From Skeletonema tropicum (Eukaryota > Bacillariophyta > Thalassiosirophyceae > Thalassiosirales > Thalassiosiraceae): a stretch of DNA of 64,000 bases. The DNA lies in assembly GCA_037178625.1 (NCBI GenBank), contig CM074140.1, positions 2,232,001 to 2,296,000 on the forward strand, written 5' to 3'. Each line of letters starts with the position of its first letter. Position 1 is the first letter of the stretch. The notes beneath the pieces were generated by a model. That model was given only the letters and a program-made list of their open reading frames with translations. It searched no databases and was not told the origin of the DNA. Positions 47,487 to 59,113 of the stretch are shown one piece after another. Position numbers and translations under genes: made by a program.

Positions 47487-48881
47487 CTAATACTTCGTTG
47501 TGGTAATAATATCCGTGCTGGGTAATATGGGCGAGGCTGCCCGAGTCTTGTGAATTGGAAGAGAGATTGTGAGGAAAGCTTTTATATGAATTCTGCGAAA
47601 ACAAAACAATCAATGATCCTGTTAGGGGTGTATAGGCTTAAGATACAAGTGGAGATGGACGTGTTGGTGTGCAATTATTCCTACGATCATACAATTGTAA
47701 CGACTTGTACGACTGGAGGAAATGAACGCAACCCAAAACCAAGCAGTCGAATGACGGAAAGAGGTGCACTAAACATGATCTGGTGGTAATCGAATTGGCA
47801 GCTACAACATCTTTCTTTATTACTGGATTTCCGTAGAGCAACTCTTACTTGATTGATTAAGTAATAATTGCTGGGAAGCACATGTAATGTAAATTGTTTA
47901 TCATCTCTAGAGTAGACATTTAATGAGGTGCATGACCAAAGGAACATATCAGGGTAATGTTTCTCCGCCACTTATTTGATTTACTGGAATGAATGAACAT
48001 TGTTGACCCCTGAGATTGCAGAGTCTAATGGGAGATTTAATTGAACCTCTCTTGGCCTATATTATGTTAGACCACGAGTGCAGTGTCATTAAATATCCTC
48101 CAATCACCGCCCCCTACTAGGTAACACACCATGGTGTTATTTGCAGTGATATCGTTCTGTATCGACGGTTACAAATCGATATGTCGGTTTGGAGGGTGAA
48201 AAAGTGCCGCTGATGTAAGGGTCGATACGTCAATACACGTTGGATATCGCTAGTCACGGACAACACCATTCGAATCAGTGTTGAAAATAGGTCTAGGATC
48301 TATGCTTATGAGTCTATAGATGGTTTTGCGACGGTGTTAGAGGTATTGTCAATGCATCGATAGCGTCATCGTGTTCTGTGATTTTTTGAGTTTTTGGATC
48401 CGGGGCAAAAATGTTTTTTTTTGGGACAAGAATTCTCAGGTCTCATGGTCGGTGTGTTGGATCTGCCAAAGCGCAGCAAAATGTGCTAGAAAGTGTCCGG
48501 TTGAGGGCGGACACTACCGCGAAAAAGGATGCGGACACGTCCTTACCCCTGGAAAAACAGTGCGGACAATAGAAAAATCCGGACACGATCTAAGGTAAAG
48601 ACGGTAGCTTTGTCTTTCGAGTGTAATTTGTTCAAGTAGTGAATAGAATGATTATGACCCGCGGTTCGGGAATAAAAGATTTTTTGTAAAATTTTGCTCG
48701 GACATACAGCAGCCCCGCGGCGCAGCGAAATCTGCTTCCAATCATCATCATCGGCAGGCAGCGCAGCAAAGCCGTCTCATAAAAAGATTCCGCCAACAAT
48801 CATAACGAAGCAAAACAACCTCCAACCTCCCCCGATTGATATCGTACTTCCTCCCCCTATCTGCTATTGAATCTTTTCAGC

Positions 48882-51800
48882 ATGCGCCTCTCGTCTTCCG
48901 CCGCCTTTTGGGCGCTCCTCGCCTCCACCGCTCCCCACGGTTTCGAAGCCAAGGGGTTGCGGCGCAAACTCGTTGCTACAAGTGAGTGTACTATCATGGC
49001 GATTGAAACTCTCGCCATCGAAGATGGCCCTCACCAAGAGATGAAACTCGAGTGTGAGTTGGACCCCGAAGATGCCGGTGGCATCTCGGGCATCACCGCC
49101 CCACTCAGCCTTTCCCCCCAACAGAAAGCTGAATTGACCGGAATGATCTACTCCGGCAAAGTTGACCCAGGAGAAGATGTTCTCGACATTGAAGGTGATG
49201 AGATTACTGAGGAGGAAGGGATCAAGATCGATCCCGTTGCTAGCATCAGTGCCAAGACGGCGAAGGCGCCTTCGGCCAAGGCCAGGAAGCAACGCCGTCT
49301 CGTGGACACGGTGGGAGATCTCAAGATGCTTCTGGTTAAGGTAACTGACTCTGTAGGGAAAACTTACCCTGATACTGCCGCAACCATGAGGTGAGTATGA
49401 ACAATAATGATTCATTTGATATGTGATAAGCATCATTCAGCCGCTGTGACGTATCATAATACTAACCCCCATCTTTTCATGTTATTGTCGACTCTTTGCC
49501 TGTGCTATCACATAGTGACGAGGTGTTTGGAACGGGGGTTGATCCAATTAATCTCAAGAGCGGATTGGAAGAATGTTCCTGGAACAAAATCAATGTCATT
49601 GTAGGGGATGGCAACGCAGCTGAGGTGGCTACGGGTGTCATCGAGGTTACTATCGACCTTCCATTGGATGGATCAAGTGACAGCGCTATTCGTAACGCTG
49701 TCACATCTGCAGCCACGTCCAAGCTCGGCCATGGCTTGCCTGGACCGTATGATTACGTCCTTTATTCTCTGGAGAAGTGCTATGGCAACGATTGTGGATG
49801 GGCCGCGTATGCATACATCAACCATTGGAACAGTGTCTACCAGGCTGTGTACTACAAGCGTCCCGGGGTTCTTATGCACGAGGTGAGTAGATGTATAGTT
49901 GTCGTTTTGTTTTGTTGAAGTCGTGCATAATCATTTGGGAATAGTTTACTAACATCGTCTTCTCTATCTGCTGATCTTCTGTCATTCTTTTTAGCTTGGT
50001 CACAACTTTGGCCTTGCCCATTCAGGAGGTTTGAACGGCGCTACCTACACTGATCATACCTGTACCATGGGGAACCCACACTACAGTGACGACGGCTTCC
50101 AGTGCTTCAACCCTGCCAAGAACTTCCAGCTCAACTGGTACGATGATGCCAAAATCACTGAAGATCCCAGAACTAATGGGTACTCTAATACATTGACATT
50201 GGTGGGGATTGGAGAGTATGATAATCGAGGCGGCAATCCTGTAACTGTCAAGCTTGAGACTGGAACTGCTGCTGACTACTTCGTTGGATTTAACCGTGCT
50301 ACTGGACCCAACAGGATGAATGACGAGGGTGACAACATGGTTAATATCATCCAAGTCTCACAAGGTAATGGAGTTTCTTATGGTCAGAGTTATTTGAAAG
50401 CGTTGCTCTCTCAAGGACAGTCTTATGCCATCTCGGACTTCGGCGGAACCGGAAAGGCTGTTACAATCACAGTCAATTCGATTGATATTTCCACAAGCCC
50501 AGGTACTGCAGTCATTTACATTTCGGACGGTCTTGATCCACCTCCTCCAACACCACCTCCTACACCACTACCTCCTTGTCCAAGCGGACAAAAGAAATAT
50601 CAGGTGACAATTACAACGGATAATTGGCCCGGCGAAACAAGTTACATGTTGAAAAACACGTGTACTGGAGCCCAAATTTTGACGGGTTCTGGTTACACCG
50701 AACCCGGCAACGAATATCCGTCAGCAGAAGTCTGCGCCGACGCTGGAAAGATGGAGTTTGTCATCAACGTAAGTTACTTTCTGTGTCTGTGAGTGTTCAT
50801 CTGTCCATTTCAAATTAATCAACTGCTAACCTTGTGTATTATTCATCAGGATTCTTATGGAGACGGCATTTGCTGCACATATGGTAATGGAGAATACGTT
50901 GTAACAGAAGATGACGTAACAGTAGCATCTGGTGGATCCTTTGGAGCATCTGAAACGACAACATGGGGAGACTGCTCAGTTGCCCCCCCAACCCCTCCAC
51001 CAACTAATCCTCCGACCAATCCTCCAACTAATCCTCCAACTCCTCTACCAACTATTCCTCCAACTCCTCTACCAACTATTCCTCCAACTCCTAATCCAAC
51101 TCCTAATCCTGTCGCTCCTCCTACTACAGGTGGAGACGCGGAGCCACAGTCAGCTAGCTTTGATTCTGAGTATGGCGTTCCCAGGTGTACGAGTATAGGT
51201 TCCTCGTGCGATTCGCTAGCTCTCCTTAATGGTAAAGGAAGTATGACCAGTGGCCCAGAACCCAACGCTTCCAACACCAACAAGTTTGGACAAACATGCA
51301 CTGATGGTAACAGCGGAACTTTCCATTCCGATGAATCAATCGATAAGATTACCGTTACTGCAGGTGATCTTGATGCCGCGGGAAATCCATTTCCTTCTGG
51401 TGACTTCATTGTGGAGGGTGGCCGTGCATATGTGACTGTGAAGCTTTGGTGCTGGGCTTCAGGTGCATCTGACCATGCGGATATCTACATCACAAGTGAT
51501 GCCTCTAGTCCTGACTGGCAATCCTTGACTACCATCACTTGTCCCGGTGGTGGGGCACAGACAATTAGGCATGCATTCGATGTTCCTTCAGGCGCCAACC
51601 AGTCCATTCGTGTCAACTTCCGTTACGGTAGTTCTGCAAGTACTTGCTCCAGTGGAAGCTACGACGATCACGATGACTTGATGTTCGCTGTGAAGCCGGG
51701 GAGTGGAACTCCTCCCCCAACTCCAGCTCCAGTAGCGTCTCCCCCTACTGGTGGACCAAGTGGACCTCAGACAGCTTCTTTCGACGCAGGTCTTGGAGCT

Positions 51801-52670
51801 CCCAAATGTTCTTATGGTTCTAGTTGTGACTCAGCTGGTCTCCTAGATGGCCGAGGAACTATCATTGGTGGTAGTGAAGACAACAGGCCAAACACCTTGA
51901 ACACTTGTAACGATGGTAACTATGGTTCCTATCATTCTGATGAGTCTATCGACAATATTGTTGTCTCAAGGACAGATGGTGGTACTGGTGACCTCACTGA
52001 GGGCGACCAAGTGACTATTACTGCTCATGTTTGGTGCTGGAGTACTGGATCTAGCGACTACCTCGACTTCTACTATGCAAGTAATGCCAACAGTCCTGTC
52101 TGGAATCAGATTGGTGTCCGTCAAGTTTGTCCAGGAGGACAGTCTCAAACTGTGTCAAGAAACTTTATTTTGCCCCAAGGAGGACTCCAAGCTGTACGTG
52201 TGAATTTGATGTATGGTTCTGGCAATCCTACCACGAATAAGTGCACGGCTGGTGGCTATGATGACACAGATGACTTGGTGATTTCAGTCAAGCCTAATGC
52301 TATTGCGGCAAGTATGGCTCTCCCAAGCAGGGGAGGTGGACACGATGATGTGCAAGGACCCATTGCTGAGATGTCACATGATGAGAGAGCTGATCAGGAG
52401 GCGGCTGCACTTGTGGAGTTGAATGGTAGTGTGAGGGATGGTGATGATGGATCGAGACCCTTCGGTAGCAAATCTGGCAAGGCAGATGATGCTTCTGCTG
52501 CGATTGTTTCCTCTACCTCCAAGTTTGTCTGCAGCAGCACCAAACCTCTCGCTGCTACCATCTGCGCAGACGGAAAAGAAGCAGATAAAACATGCTCCGC
52601 AGAGGGAGAGAAATGCGGTAATAAGAAGAAATGTTTTTTCGCTGAATGCGGAGAGGAAGCCGATAAATAA
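48882..52670 (+). CDS. Secreted M11 (gametolysin-type) zinc metalloprotease, copy C
   Basis: Four exons (48882-49390, 49516-49882, 49995-50768, 50850-52670) join in frame to 1156 residues with the same signal peptide, HE/LGH motif split by intron 2, DSYGDGICC domain, Pro/Thr linkers and two Cys-rich repeats as copy A. Differences noticed are Thr to Lys (VTVKLWC), Gly to Ser (WCWST) and, unique to C, Gly to Asn (TTDNWPGE). The composite transposon ends 277 bp upstream of the ATG, so distal promoter sequence has been pushed 9.1 kb away. Transcription may be altered or driven from the element (inference). Confidence 0.88.
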
Positions 52671-53356
52671 GGTGGATGAGAATGAGATGTTGAACTTGCT
52701 TCACGAGTCTTGAAGGAGATTGAAGGCATATTGTACTGGGGATGACTATCTGTTTGCGCACGATGTTTCAGCGTTAAGGCTGATGTTTTGAGAAAAAAAA
52801 TGATCCGCTAGATAGATACATAGATAAATATTATTAGGATCTCTACAGATAGATCAGAAGCTTTTGCTTTTGCCCATTGTTTGCTTTCTTCTCCATCTTC
52901 TTTCCTTTTCACTGTTCAACCTTCAACAAGCTCTTCTCCTACCTACAACAATAGCTCATAGCGCTCATACCAAGAGGCGACGTCGACGAAGCAAGATATA
53001 TGAGCTCGTGACGTGAAGAATGCTGTTTACGAGCTGTCGAGATCTTTTGACATCAACTTGAGTGCAGCAAATTAAAAATGTTGTTGAGATGAGGAAAGAA
53101 ATCAAATAATGAAATAATCATTGAGCCATATTGTGAGCAAAAGCAGTGTGGTATGTGAAGAATGTAAACGATAGTGTGTAGTGTACATATTCCAACCACA
53201 ATACAATATTTATCAACAATTTCCTACAATAGCACAAGTACAAAGTTCTCTCTACAAGTCAGTGCGCAGCATTCAGGCAGTGTGCATCCCTCTAGTGTTG
53301 CATAGACTCTCCACCTCTACTCTCCTCTCCTGCACTGAATACATATCAAATAATAA
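52671..53356. other. Intergenic, M11 3' flank, unit C
   Basis: Counterpart of 5647-6332; no gene seen. Confidence 0.6.
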
Positions 53357-53923
53357 TCAACATTGATCAAATGCACACTTCATATAACTAGCCACAGCCG
53401 CACCACATGATATGGTACTAAGATCAGAACTGCCAGTGCTACATCTTTGAAACATTTTATAGGAGTCCGAACAACGCTGGTTCGACGATTGGCAGGACAG
53501 TTTGGCTGGAGATGATTCCATGCCGTGTCTTAGCTTGTTGGTCAATGACATTTTCTTTGATTTAGATGACGAGATGGTAATGCCATTGTAGGACAAGCGA
53601 GAAGAGCTGCTTGAGGCAGAGAGACTTGAATCATTACGTGGGATATGTTTCTTGGGAGGAATGAGTTGATGACCGCTGCTGCTTGTATCGTTCCTGCGGA
53701 GAGTTTGTGAGAGATCGCTATTCTTCAATGTGGTAGTGGTGGTGCTTGTCACGACACTTCTCCTCGTGCTGATGTGCGGCGTCTTTTGAAGGAGGAGATT
53801 GCCACCGCCTTTCCTCCCGGGAGTTATTTCGCTCCATTCTTCGTTCCTATTTGGTTGTGGCGCTGTCATCGTCGGAATAATATGAGCTGGTGGTGGTGCA
53901 ATGGAAAGTGGTATATGTTGCAT
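53357..53923 (-). CDS. Twin CX9C (CHCH-like) small protein, unit C
   Basis: Third copy, same translation as the unit A and B copies, with both CX9C motifs preserved. Confidence 0.52.
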   Translation of the reverse strand: MQHIPLSIAPPPAHIIPTMTAPQPNRNEEWSEITPGRKGGGNLLLQKTPHISTRRSVVTSTTTTTLKNSDLSQTLRRNDTSSSGHQLIPPKKHIPRNDSSLSASSSSSRLSYNGITISSSKSKKMSLTNKLRHGMESSPAKLSCQSSNQRCSDSYKMFQRCSTGSSDLSTISCGAAVASYMKCAFDQC

Positions 53924-53982
53924 CAACACTGGCGATTGTACCAACAAATTCTTGCTTGTCGACTCAGCCGAAAAATCGCCTC

Positions 53983-54516
53983 ATGCCCGCACATGAGCAT
54001 GCAGCCAAGGCAAACAAGAAATTGAAATCGTCACATGCTTCATTACAAGACCAAAACGTTGGTCTTGTCGTTCAAGCTAATCCAAAGGCCAAGAGAATAT
54101 CATGTTCATTCTGTGGGGAAGGACATGTAGTTACAAAATGCTACAAAAGACATCAGTTCAGCGCTTCTTCCAAGGAATATATTCTGACGTCCGCTGACCC
54201 ATTGACAGGCACAAGTCTAATTCAGAGGATTGAAAATATGCCAGTCACTGAAGGATGCGGAAAGGGTGCCGCTCCTTACAATGTTCTCACAAAGGAAGTT
54301 TGTGGACACAACTTCATCATTAACGAGTGCAGGTGTATGGAGAATAAGAGTAAAATCTACAGTGTCAGCTTCATTGGAAAAGATGGTCTTGTGACGCTGA
54401 TGGAAGGGAATCCGTCTCCAGATGTATGGATTACTTCTGCTGCTATGACTTGTCTCACAAACCATATGAACAAGAAGAAGAAGTATGTTTACGATAGGAC
54501 TATACTCTCAACGTAG
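53983..54516 (+). CDS. Small zinc-knuckle protein or transposase fragment, unit C
   Basis: Third copy, same translation as at 6959-7492, including CX2CX3HX4C. Confidence 0.38.
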   Translation: MPAHEHAAKANKKLKSSHASLQDQNVGLVVQANPKAKRISCSFCGEGHVVTKCYKRHQFSASSKEYILTSADPLTGTSLIQRIENMPVTEGCGKGAAPYNVLTKEVCGHNFIINECRCMENKSKIYSVSFIGKDGLVTLMEGNPSPDVWITSAAMTCLTNHMNKKKKYVYDRTILST

Positions 54517-55036
54517 TCTAGGTACTTTAACTCATCTATGTCACTTCTTCTTTCGTCATCTCTGGCAAGGCATAACCGTAATGTTAAGTATTTAGCCATA
54601 AGATTTTGTAATTCAGTAGAATACAGTAGACTTGATTGAAATGCTCAGTAACTTACAGTGCGAGCAATCTACGACCTACGATTCTGAGCGATCTGACTGT
54701 TTGATGTTGAGACAAATTGATTATAATCACAGAACTTTGAATAATAATGGTAGATAAAACTCACATTTTCAGTTCATCTGGTAGTATCCTTGCACCCACT
54801 TAGTTCCGGCAATGATACATCACAATCACATCAACAGCCCTTTTACGGACAAAACAAGCGCTCGAGTAAGAATGAAAAATAAACATTGGTGCCTCAACCA
54901 AATTCACTTGACTTCCCATCCACCTTTCGGAACATGGGTGCCAGACATCACATTGGGAGGCAGTTTCTATTCATATCTTCTCTCACACACCTCAATGGCT
55001 TTTCTTCCTCCTCATCCACCAGACATTCGCATCAAA

Positions 55037-55229
55037 GTTGGGCCAATTCATATACAGCCGGCTTCCTCGGCTGTTGGGCCAATTCATATACAGCCGGCTT
55101 CCTCGGCTGTTGGGCCAATTTATATACAGCCGGCTTCCTCGGCTGTGATGGGCCAATTTGATTATACCGCCGGCTTTCCCTCGGCGGTGGGCCAATTTGC
55201 AATTCCGCCGGCTTTTCCTCGGCTGAATT
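55037..55229. repeat. 36-bp hairpin-forming tandem array, unit C (3 + 2)
   Basis: One 36-bp repeat fewer than in A and B; the copy with GGGCCAATTGATATA is missing. The two diverged downstream repeats are kept. Confidence 0.9.
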
Positions 55230-55314
55230 AATCGATCTCACCCATTCATCCAAACCGAAGAGGATCATAAATCACTGAAAGAAGAGTCCGTCGCAGTTGG
55301 TTTTATTCGATGTG

Positions 55315-56566
55315 GACGCCAAAACTATATCGCCCACACCAAGAACGCTTTCCTCTCAATAATGGCTCTGCCATCAATGATTCTACTCCAAAGACAAGGA
55401 GAAGTTAATCTGTGTGTATGATTGTTTCGGCAGAGACAAACAGCAAGAATTCATGAGTAATGACTTTGGAATCTGATGAAACAAGCACAGAAAATTATTC
55501 ACCTGGATGTTCTTGGCCCAACCATGCTGAGGGGAATTCAAATCAACAGTCTCTCGATGCAGGGGCAGGAATGATGACATTGAAGGCACACCAGCAGTAA
55601 TTCTTGAGAATGTGATGAGCATGAGGAGCAGCCGAGATGATACGAAGTTAGAGGAAGCCACTCATTACAGAAAGAAAAGCAGTCAAACAGGATTAAGCCA
55701 TGGAATAGCTTGCCCCCAAGACTGCCACCCTTTGTTCCTCCTGAATACTGTCCACTATCCATCACCGAGCAGCCGAGGTGATACGAAGTTAGAGAAAGCC
55801 ACTCATTACAGAGAGATAAGCAGTGAGACAGGATTAAGCCATGGAATAGCTCGCCCCCAAGACTGCCACACTTTCCTCCCATCACCGAGCAGCCAAGTTG
55901 ATACGAAGTTAGAGGAAGCCACTCATTACAGAAAGAAAAGCAGTCAAACAGGATTAAGCCATGGAATAGCTTGCCCCCAAGACTGCCACCCTTTCCTCCT
56001 GAATACTGTCCACTATCCATCGCCCCCAGGAAATCTTAAATAATATCATAATTTCTTCAGATAACCTCATCGTTAGAGACGCCAAAACTATATCGCCCAC
56101 ACCAAGAACGCTTTCCTCTCAATAATGGCTCTGCCATCAATGATTCTACTCCAAAGACAAGGAGAAGTTAATCTGTGTGTATGATTGTTTCGGCAGAGAC
56201 AAACAGCAAGAATTCATGAGTAATGACTTTGGAATCTGATGAAACAAGCACAGAAAATTATTCACCTGGATGTTCTTGGCCCAACCATGCGGGTATTCAA
56301 ATCTACAGTCTCTCGATGCAGGCGGGAATGATGACATTGAAGGCACACCGGCAGTAATTCTTGAGAATGTGATGAGCATGAGGAGCAGCCGAGATGATAC
56401 GAAGTTAGAGGAAGCCACTCATTACAGAAAGAAAAGCAGTCAAACAGGATTAAGCCATGGAATAGCTCGCCCCCAAGACTGCCACCCTTTGTTCCTCCTG
56501 AATACTGTCCACTATCCCCCCCCCGGAAATCTTAAATAATATCAAAAATTTCTTCAGATAACCTCA
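55315..56566. repeat. 763-bp duplicated block with internal triplication, unit C
   Basis: The direct repeat starts at 55315 and 56078, again 763 bp apart, with the same internal triplication as in unit B. Absent from unit A. Confidence 0.88.
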
Positions 56567-57008
56567 TCTTTTGCCGCTGTCATCAATAACGCCTGACAGC
56601 ACAATGATAAATTGACGCTGATAATTAATTAGAAAACGCTGTTGCCATAATAGGAGATCGGGATAAGAGTAGTCGGCCTGTGTGCGGAGTTGTTTTTCGG
56701 AAATTATTCAGTAAGTAACAACATTTTTTGTGTAGAGCAGATAAAATAATAGACACTGAATATTTACCTGGATTTTTTTTCTCGTAAGGAGACGGTGTGC
56801 TGATAGGATCAATGATGACATGGTAGTAGCATGAAATAATTTTCGTATGAAGTTGGATGGCGTCGTGGCTGTAGGAGATATTATCTGCCGTCATGCATGG
56901 TTTTGGTTTTGTTGTTATGCGGCGGATTTGAACGGTGGTGGCGGTTTGTTTATTTTGGATAAGCCCCGTCAGGGTGCTGCGGGAAATTACAGTTTCGTAG
57001 TATTTTCT

Positions 57009-57178
57009 TACGTAAGTACTGTAGCGGTACCGATGCTACTTACGTACTTTTTTTTTTTTTTTTGAATTTCTCGTACTCACTTTACATGCTCAACCGAAAA
57101 ATGTAAAGTGAGTCCGACTACGAGTTCGTACTCAGCCTCACTTTACAAGAGCGATTTCGTACTCAGCCTCACTTTACA
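57009..57178. repeat. Palindrome / inverted-repeat cluster, unit C
   Basis: Same structure as at 9258-9428, with a poly-T run one base shorter. Confidence 0.8.
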
Positions 57179-57346
57179 TAGTGACGAAGGCGGCATCCAC
57201 AGCAATGGCTGGTTGCAACGATATAGGAACCCCTCCAATCCCCCCTCATTCAGATAACATTATTACCTACCCCCCTCGCTCTGATTCCACCGCCGCCGTC
57301 GCTCCCGCCGTTGGCGTTGGGTGGTATTAATTATTATATTTTTATT

Positions 57347-57803
57347 ATGAAAGACCCATCGCCACAAGTTTTCGTCACTGCAGTGAACTTGGATTCCAAC
57401 CGCAAATACATGCTTCCATTCAACAATGTCCAGGAGCGCCGGTGGAAACATTTTTATGGGGTGTTGCCGGATCTTTGCTGTATCATATGGCGAAAATTAG
57501 ATGCCCACAACTCAATCCACGGAGGTGATTTCAACATCTCAGTGGGCACTTTATTTTCTCAAGGTTTATGGTAAGGAGGAAGATAACTCGAATTATTCAG
57601 GTGGAGTGGACGAGAAGACATTCCGGAAATGGACGCATATTTTTGTTGAAGCTATTTCCTTTCTAGAATCATCAGTGGTGAGTGTCGTTTCTTTCCTATT
57701 TGTAACTCATATCTCCCCTCAATGACCTCATGCCCTGCGACAGATAATCTGGGACGCACGGATCATCGGCGACAGCCGGTCGCTTGTAACAATCGACGGC
57801 TAA
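57347..57803 (+). pseudogene. Broken DDE-type transposase running out of the array
   Basis: Same frameshifted 5' part and intron (57678-57743) as in A and B. After the array ends at 57768 the frame continues through single-copy DNA as IIGDSRSLVTIDG before TAA at 57801-57803. A GD...L.(S/T)(V/I)DG stretch is what I expect next in this transposase family, so this copy seems to preserve the original continuation that A and B have lost. Beyond 57803 I cannot follow the gene. Confidence 0.5.
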
Positions 57804-57874
57804 CTTGGCGTTAGATGAGCCATACTATTGCATTACACCGGTGGAAGTCGCGCCGATTTTATTCAATACCCTCC

Positions 57875-58193
57875 CAACATGCCTAGCAAGGGTCTATTGG
57901 TCGGCAATTGGGCAGAATTGATGTTTGGACCGCTCGTAGTCGACACCGAAGTAGTCACCACGCGCGAGAATTTTATTCCACCAAAATCACCTACATGATG
58001 AGACGGCATCATCCGTCCACCCTGGTATCTCTGCGTCGTGAATAATAGCATATCAATCTCTCAACATGCCTAGCAAGGGTCTATCACTCATGGAATGGAC
58101 AGAATCGACGTTAGGACCGTTCATGTCAACACCTAAGAAGCACCACATGCGAGAATTTTATTCACCGAATCACCTACATGATGTGGTGAGACG
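57875..58193. repeat. Diverged ~131-bp direct repeat in the right flank
   Basis: Copies at 57875-58005 and 58062-58193 (period 187) share CAACATGCCTAGCAAGGG, then GGACCG, GCGAGAATTTTATTC and CACCTACATGATG in order. No coding signal. Probably the remains of a non-autonomous element. Confidence 0.8.
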
Positions 58194-59113
58194 CTGTCGA
58201 TACTGTCGACGAACCTAGAAGTGATAATGCATCAATAGATGGTAAGGGGCATTAAAATGAATGATCATGTAGTGCAAGTGATGTGTGCACAAAATACGGA
58301 CGATCTGAATAAAAGATGCGGCTAAGAGTGTCATAATATCACTTATGTCGACTGGACTGCCCCGCTGCTGGACGATGATATCACTCAAAATTAACTACTA
58401 TGTCGTCAACACCGATGGCATGATGGTAGCTGTATAGAAGGCGCTTTGAACCTATAAACATAGTTATTTATTGATAATATGTACGGATTATTAACATTAT
58501 CATACATGTCGATTTCACTAAAAAAATCTAACGCAAAATAGCCTGCTGTTGACCACCATAAAATAGTGGTTTCGTCACGAATCTGAGCAAACCAAGCGGC
58601 ACAGCCATCACTCAGTGGGTGTAGAAGAGGTTTGCATCGGCATTATTACTACTACAACATTATGGTTAGTGTAGGGAAGCGACATAGTAGTGGGGTGGAA
58701 ATCGTCATGGTCAGCTTTTTAATCGGCGCGAAGTGTCAGTTAATTCCTACAGTAGGCTTGGTACAAAATTCTACGCATCCGGTTCTAACGCGCCGATTTA
58801 ACACTAAAACTTGTAACAGATTTCTCGTGGGTCTGGTAGTGTTTCTACGTAGGAACGCCGCCGCCGCCAGAGATGTGAATGTTACCCATGTAACAATCTC
58901 ACGGACGGGTTCTGATGACCCCTCCTGTTCCATCCCGGTTCCCGGTTCCCGTGCATGCTTGGAGCACTTCTTGATCACAATGACAATGACGCCGATGACA
59001 TGAATGATATGTCTGATGGTAGCGTAGCGAGCCTCTCTCTGTAGAGTATTCAATCAATAAGAAGCTTTGGCATTAACTAATAATTGGAACCAAGCACCAC
59101 ATTTGAAAAAAAA
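58194..59113. other. Intergenic upstream of the glycosyltransferase gene
   Basis: About 0.9 kb without a convincing gene. A 123-residue frame at 58632-59003 shows no domain and odd composition and is not called. The 5' region of the GT64-like gene should lie here. Confidence 0.5.

Larger units (their letters stand above)
39464..48606. mobile_element. Composite transposon, outer element, unit C (element 39466-48604, TSD TA)
   Basis: Same insertion site, TA duplication and 25-bp terminal inverted repeats as in unit B; 9139 bp long. Identical placement shows it was inherited by duplication (or conversion) of the occupied unit rather than inserted twice. Confidence 0.92.
33929..57768. repeat. 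Tandem large-repeat unit C (23,840 bp, last in array)
   Basis: Last unit; it leaves the array at 57768 inside the transposase relic. Distinguishing marks are an unbroken RT frame up to the shared TAG, a deleted satellite motif, the composite transposon, an open M11 frame, only three 36-bp repeats and the 763-bp duplication. Confidence 0.95.

Noticed and set aside
1..57768. Assembly artefact as the sole explanation of the array
   Set aside because: Units differ by a 9.1 kb insertion with a target duplication, a 763-bp block, repeat numbers and coding changes. Not fully excluded; long reads are needed.
58632..59003. 123-residue frame upstream of the glycosyltransferase
   Set aside because: No domain, unusual composition and a competing antisense frame; more likely 5' flanking DNA.
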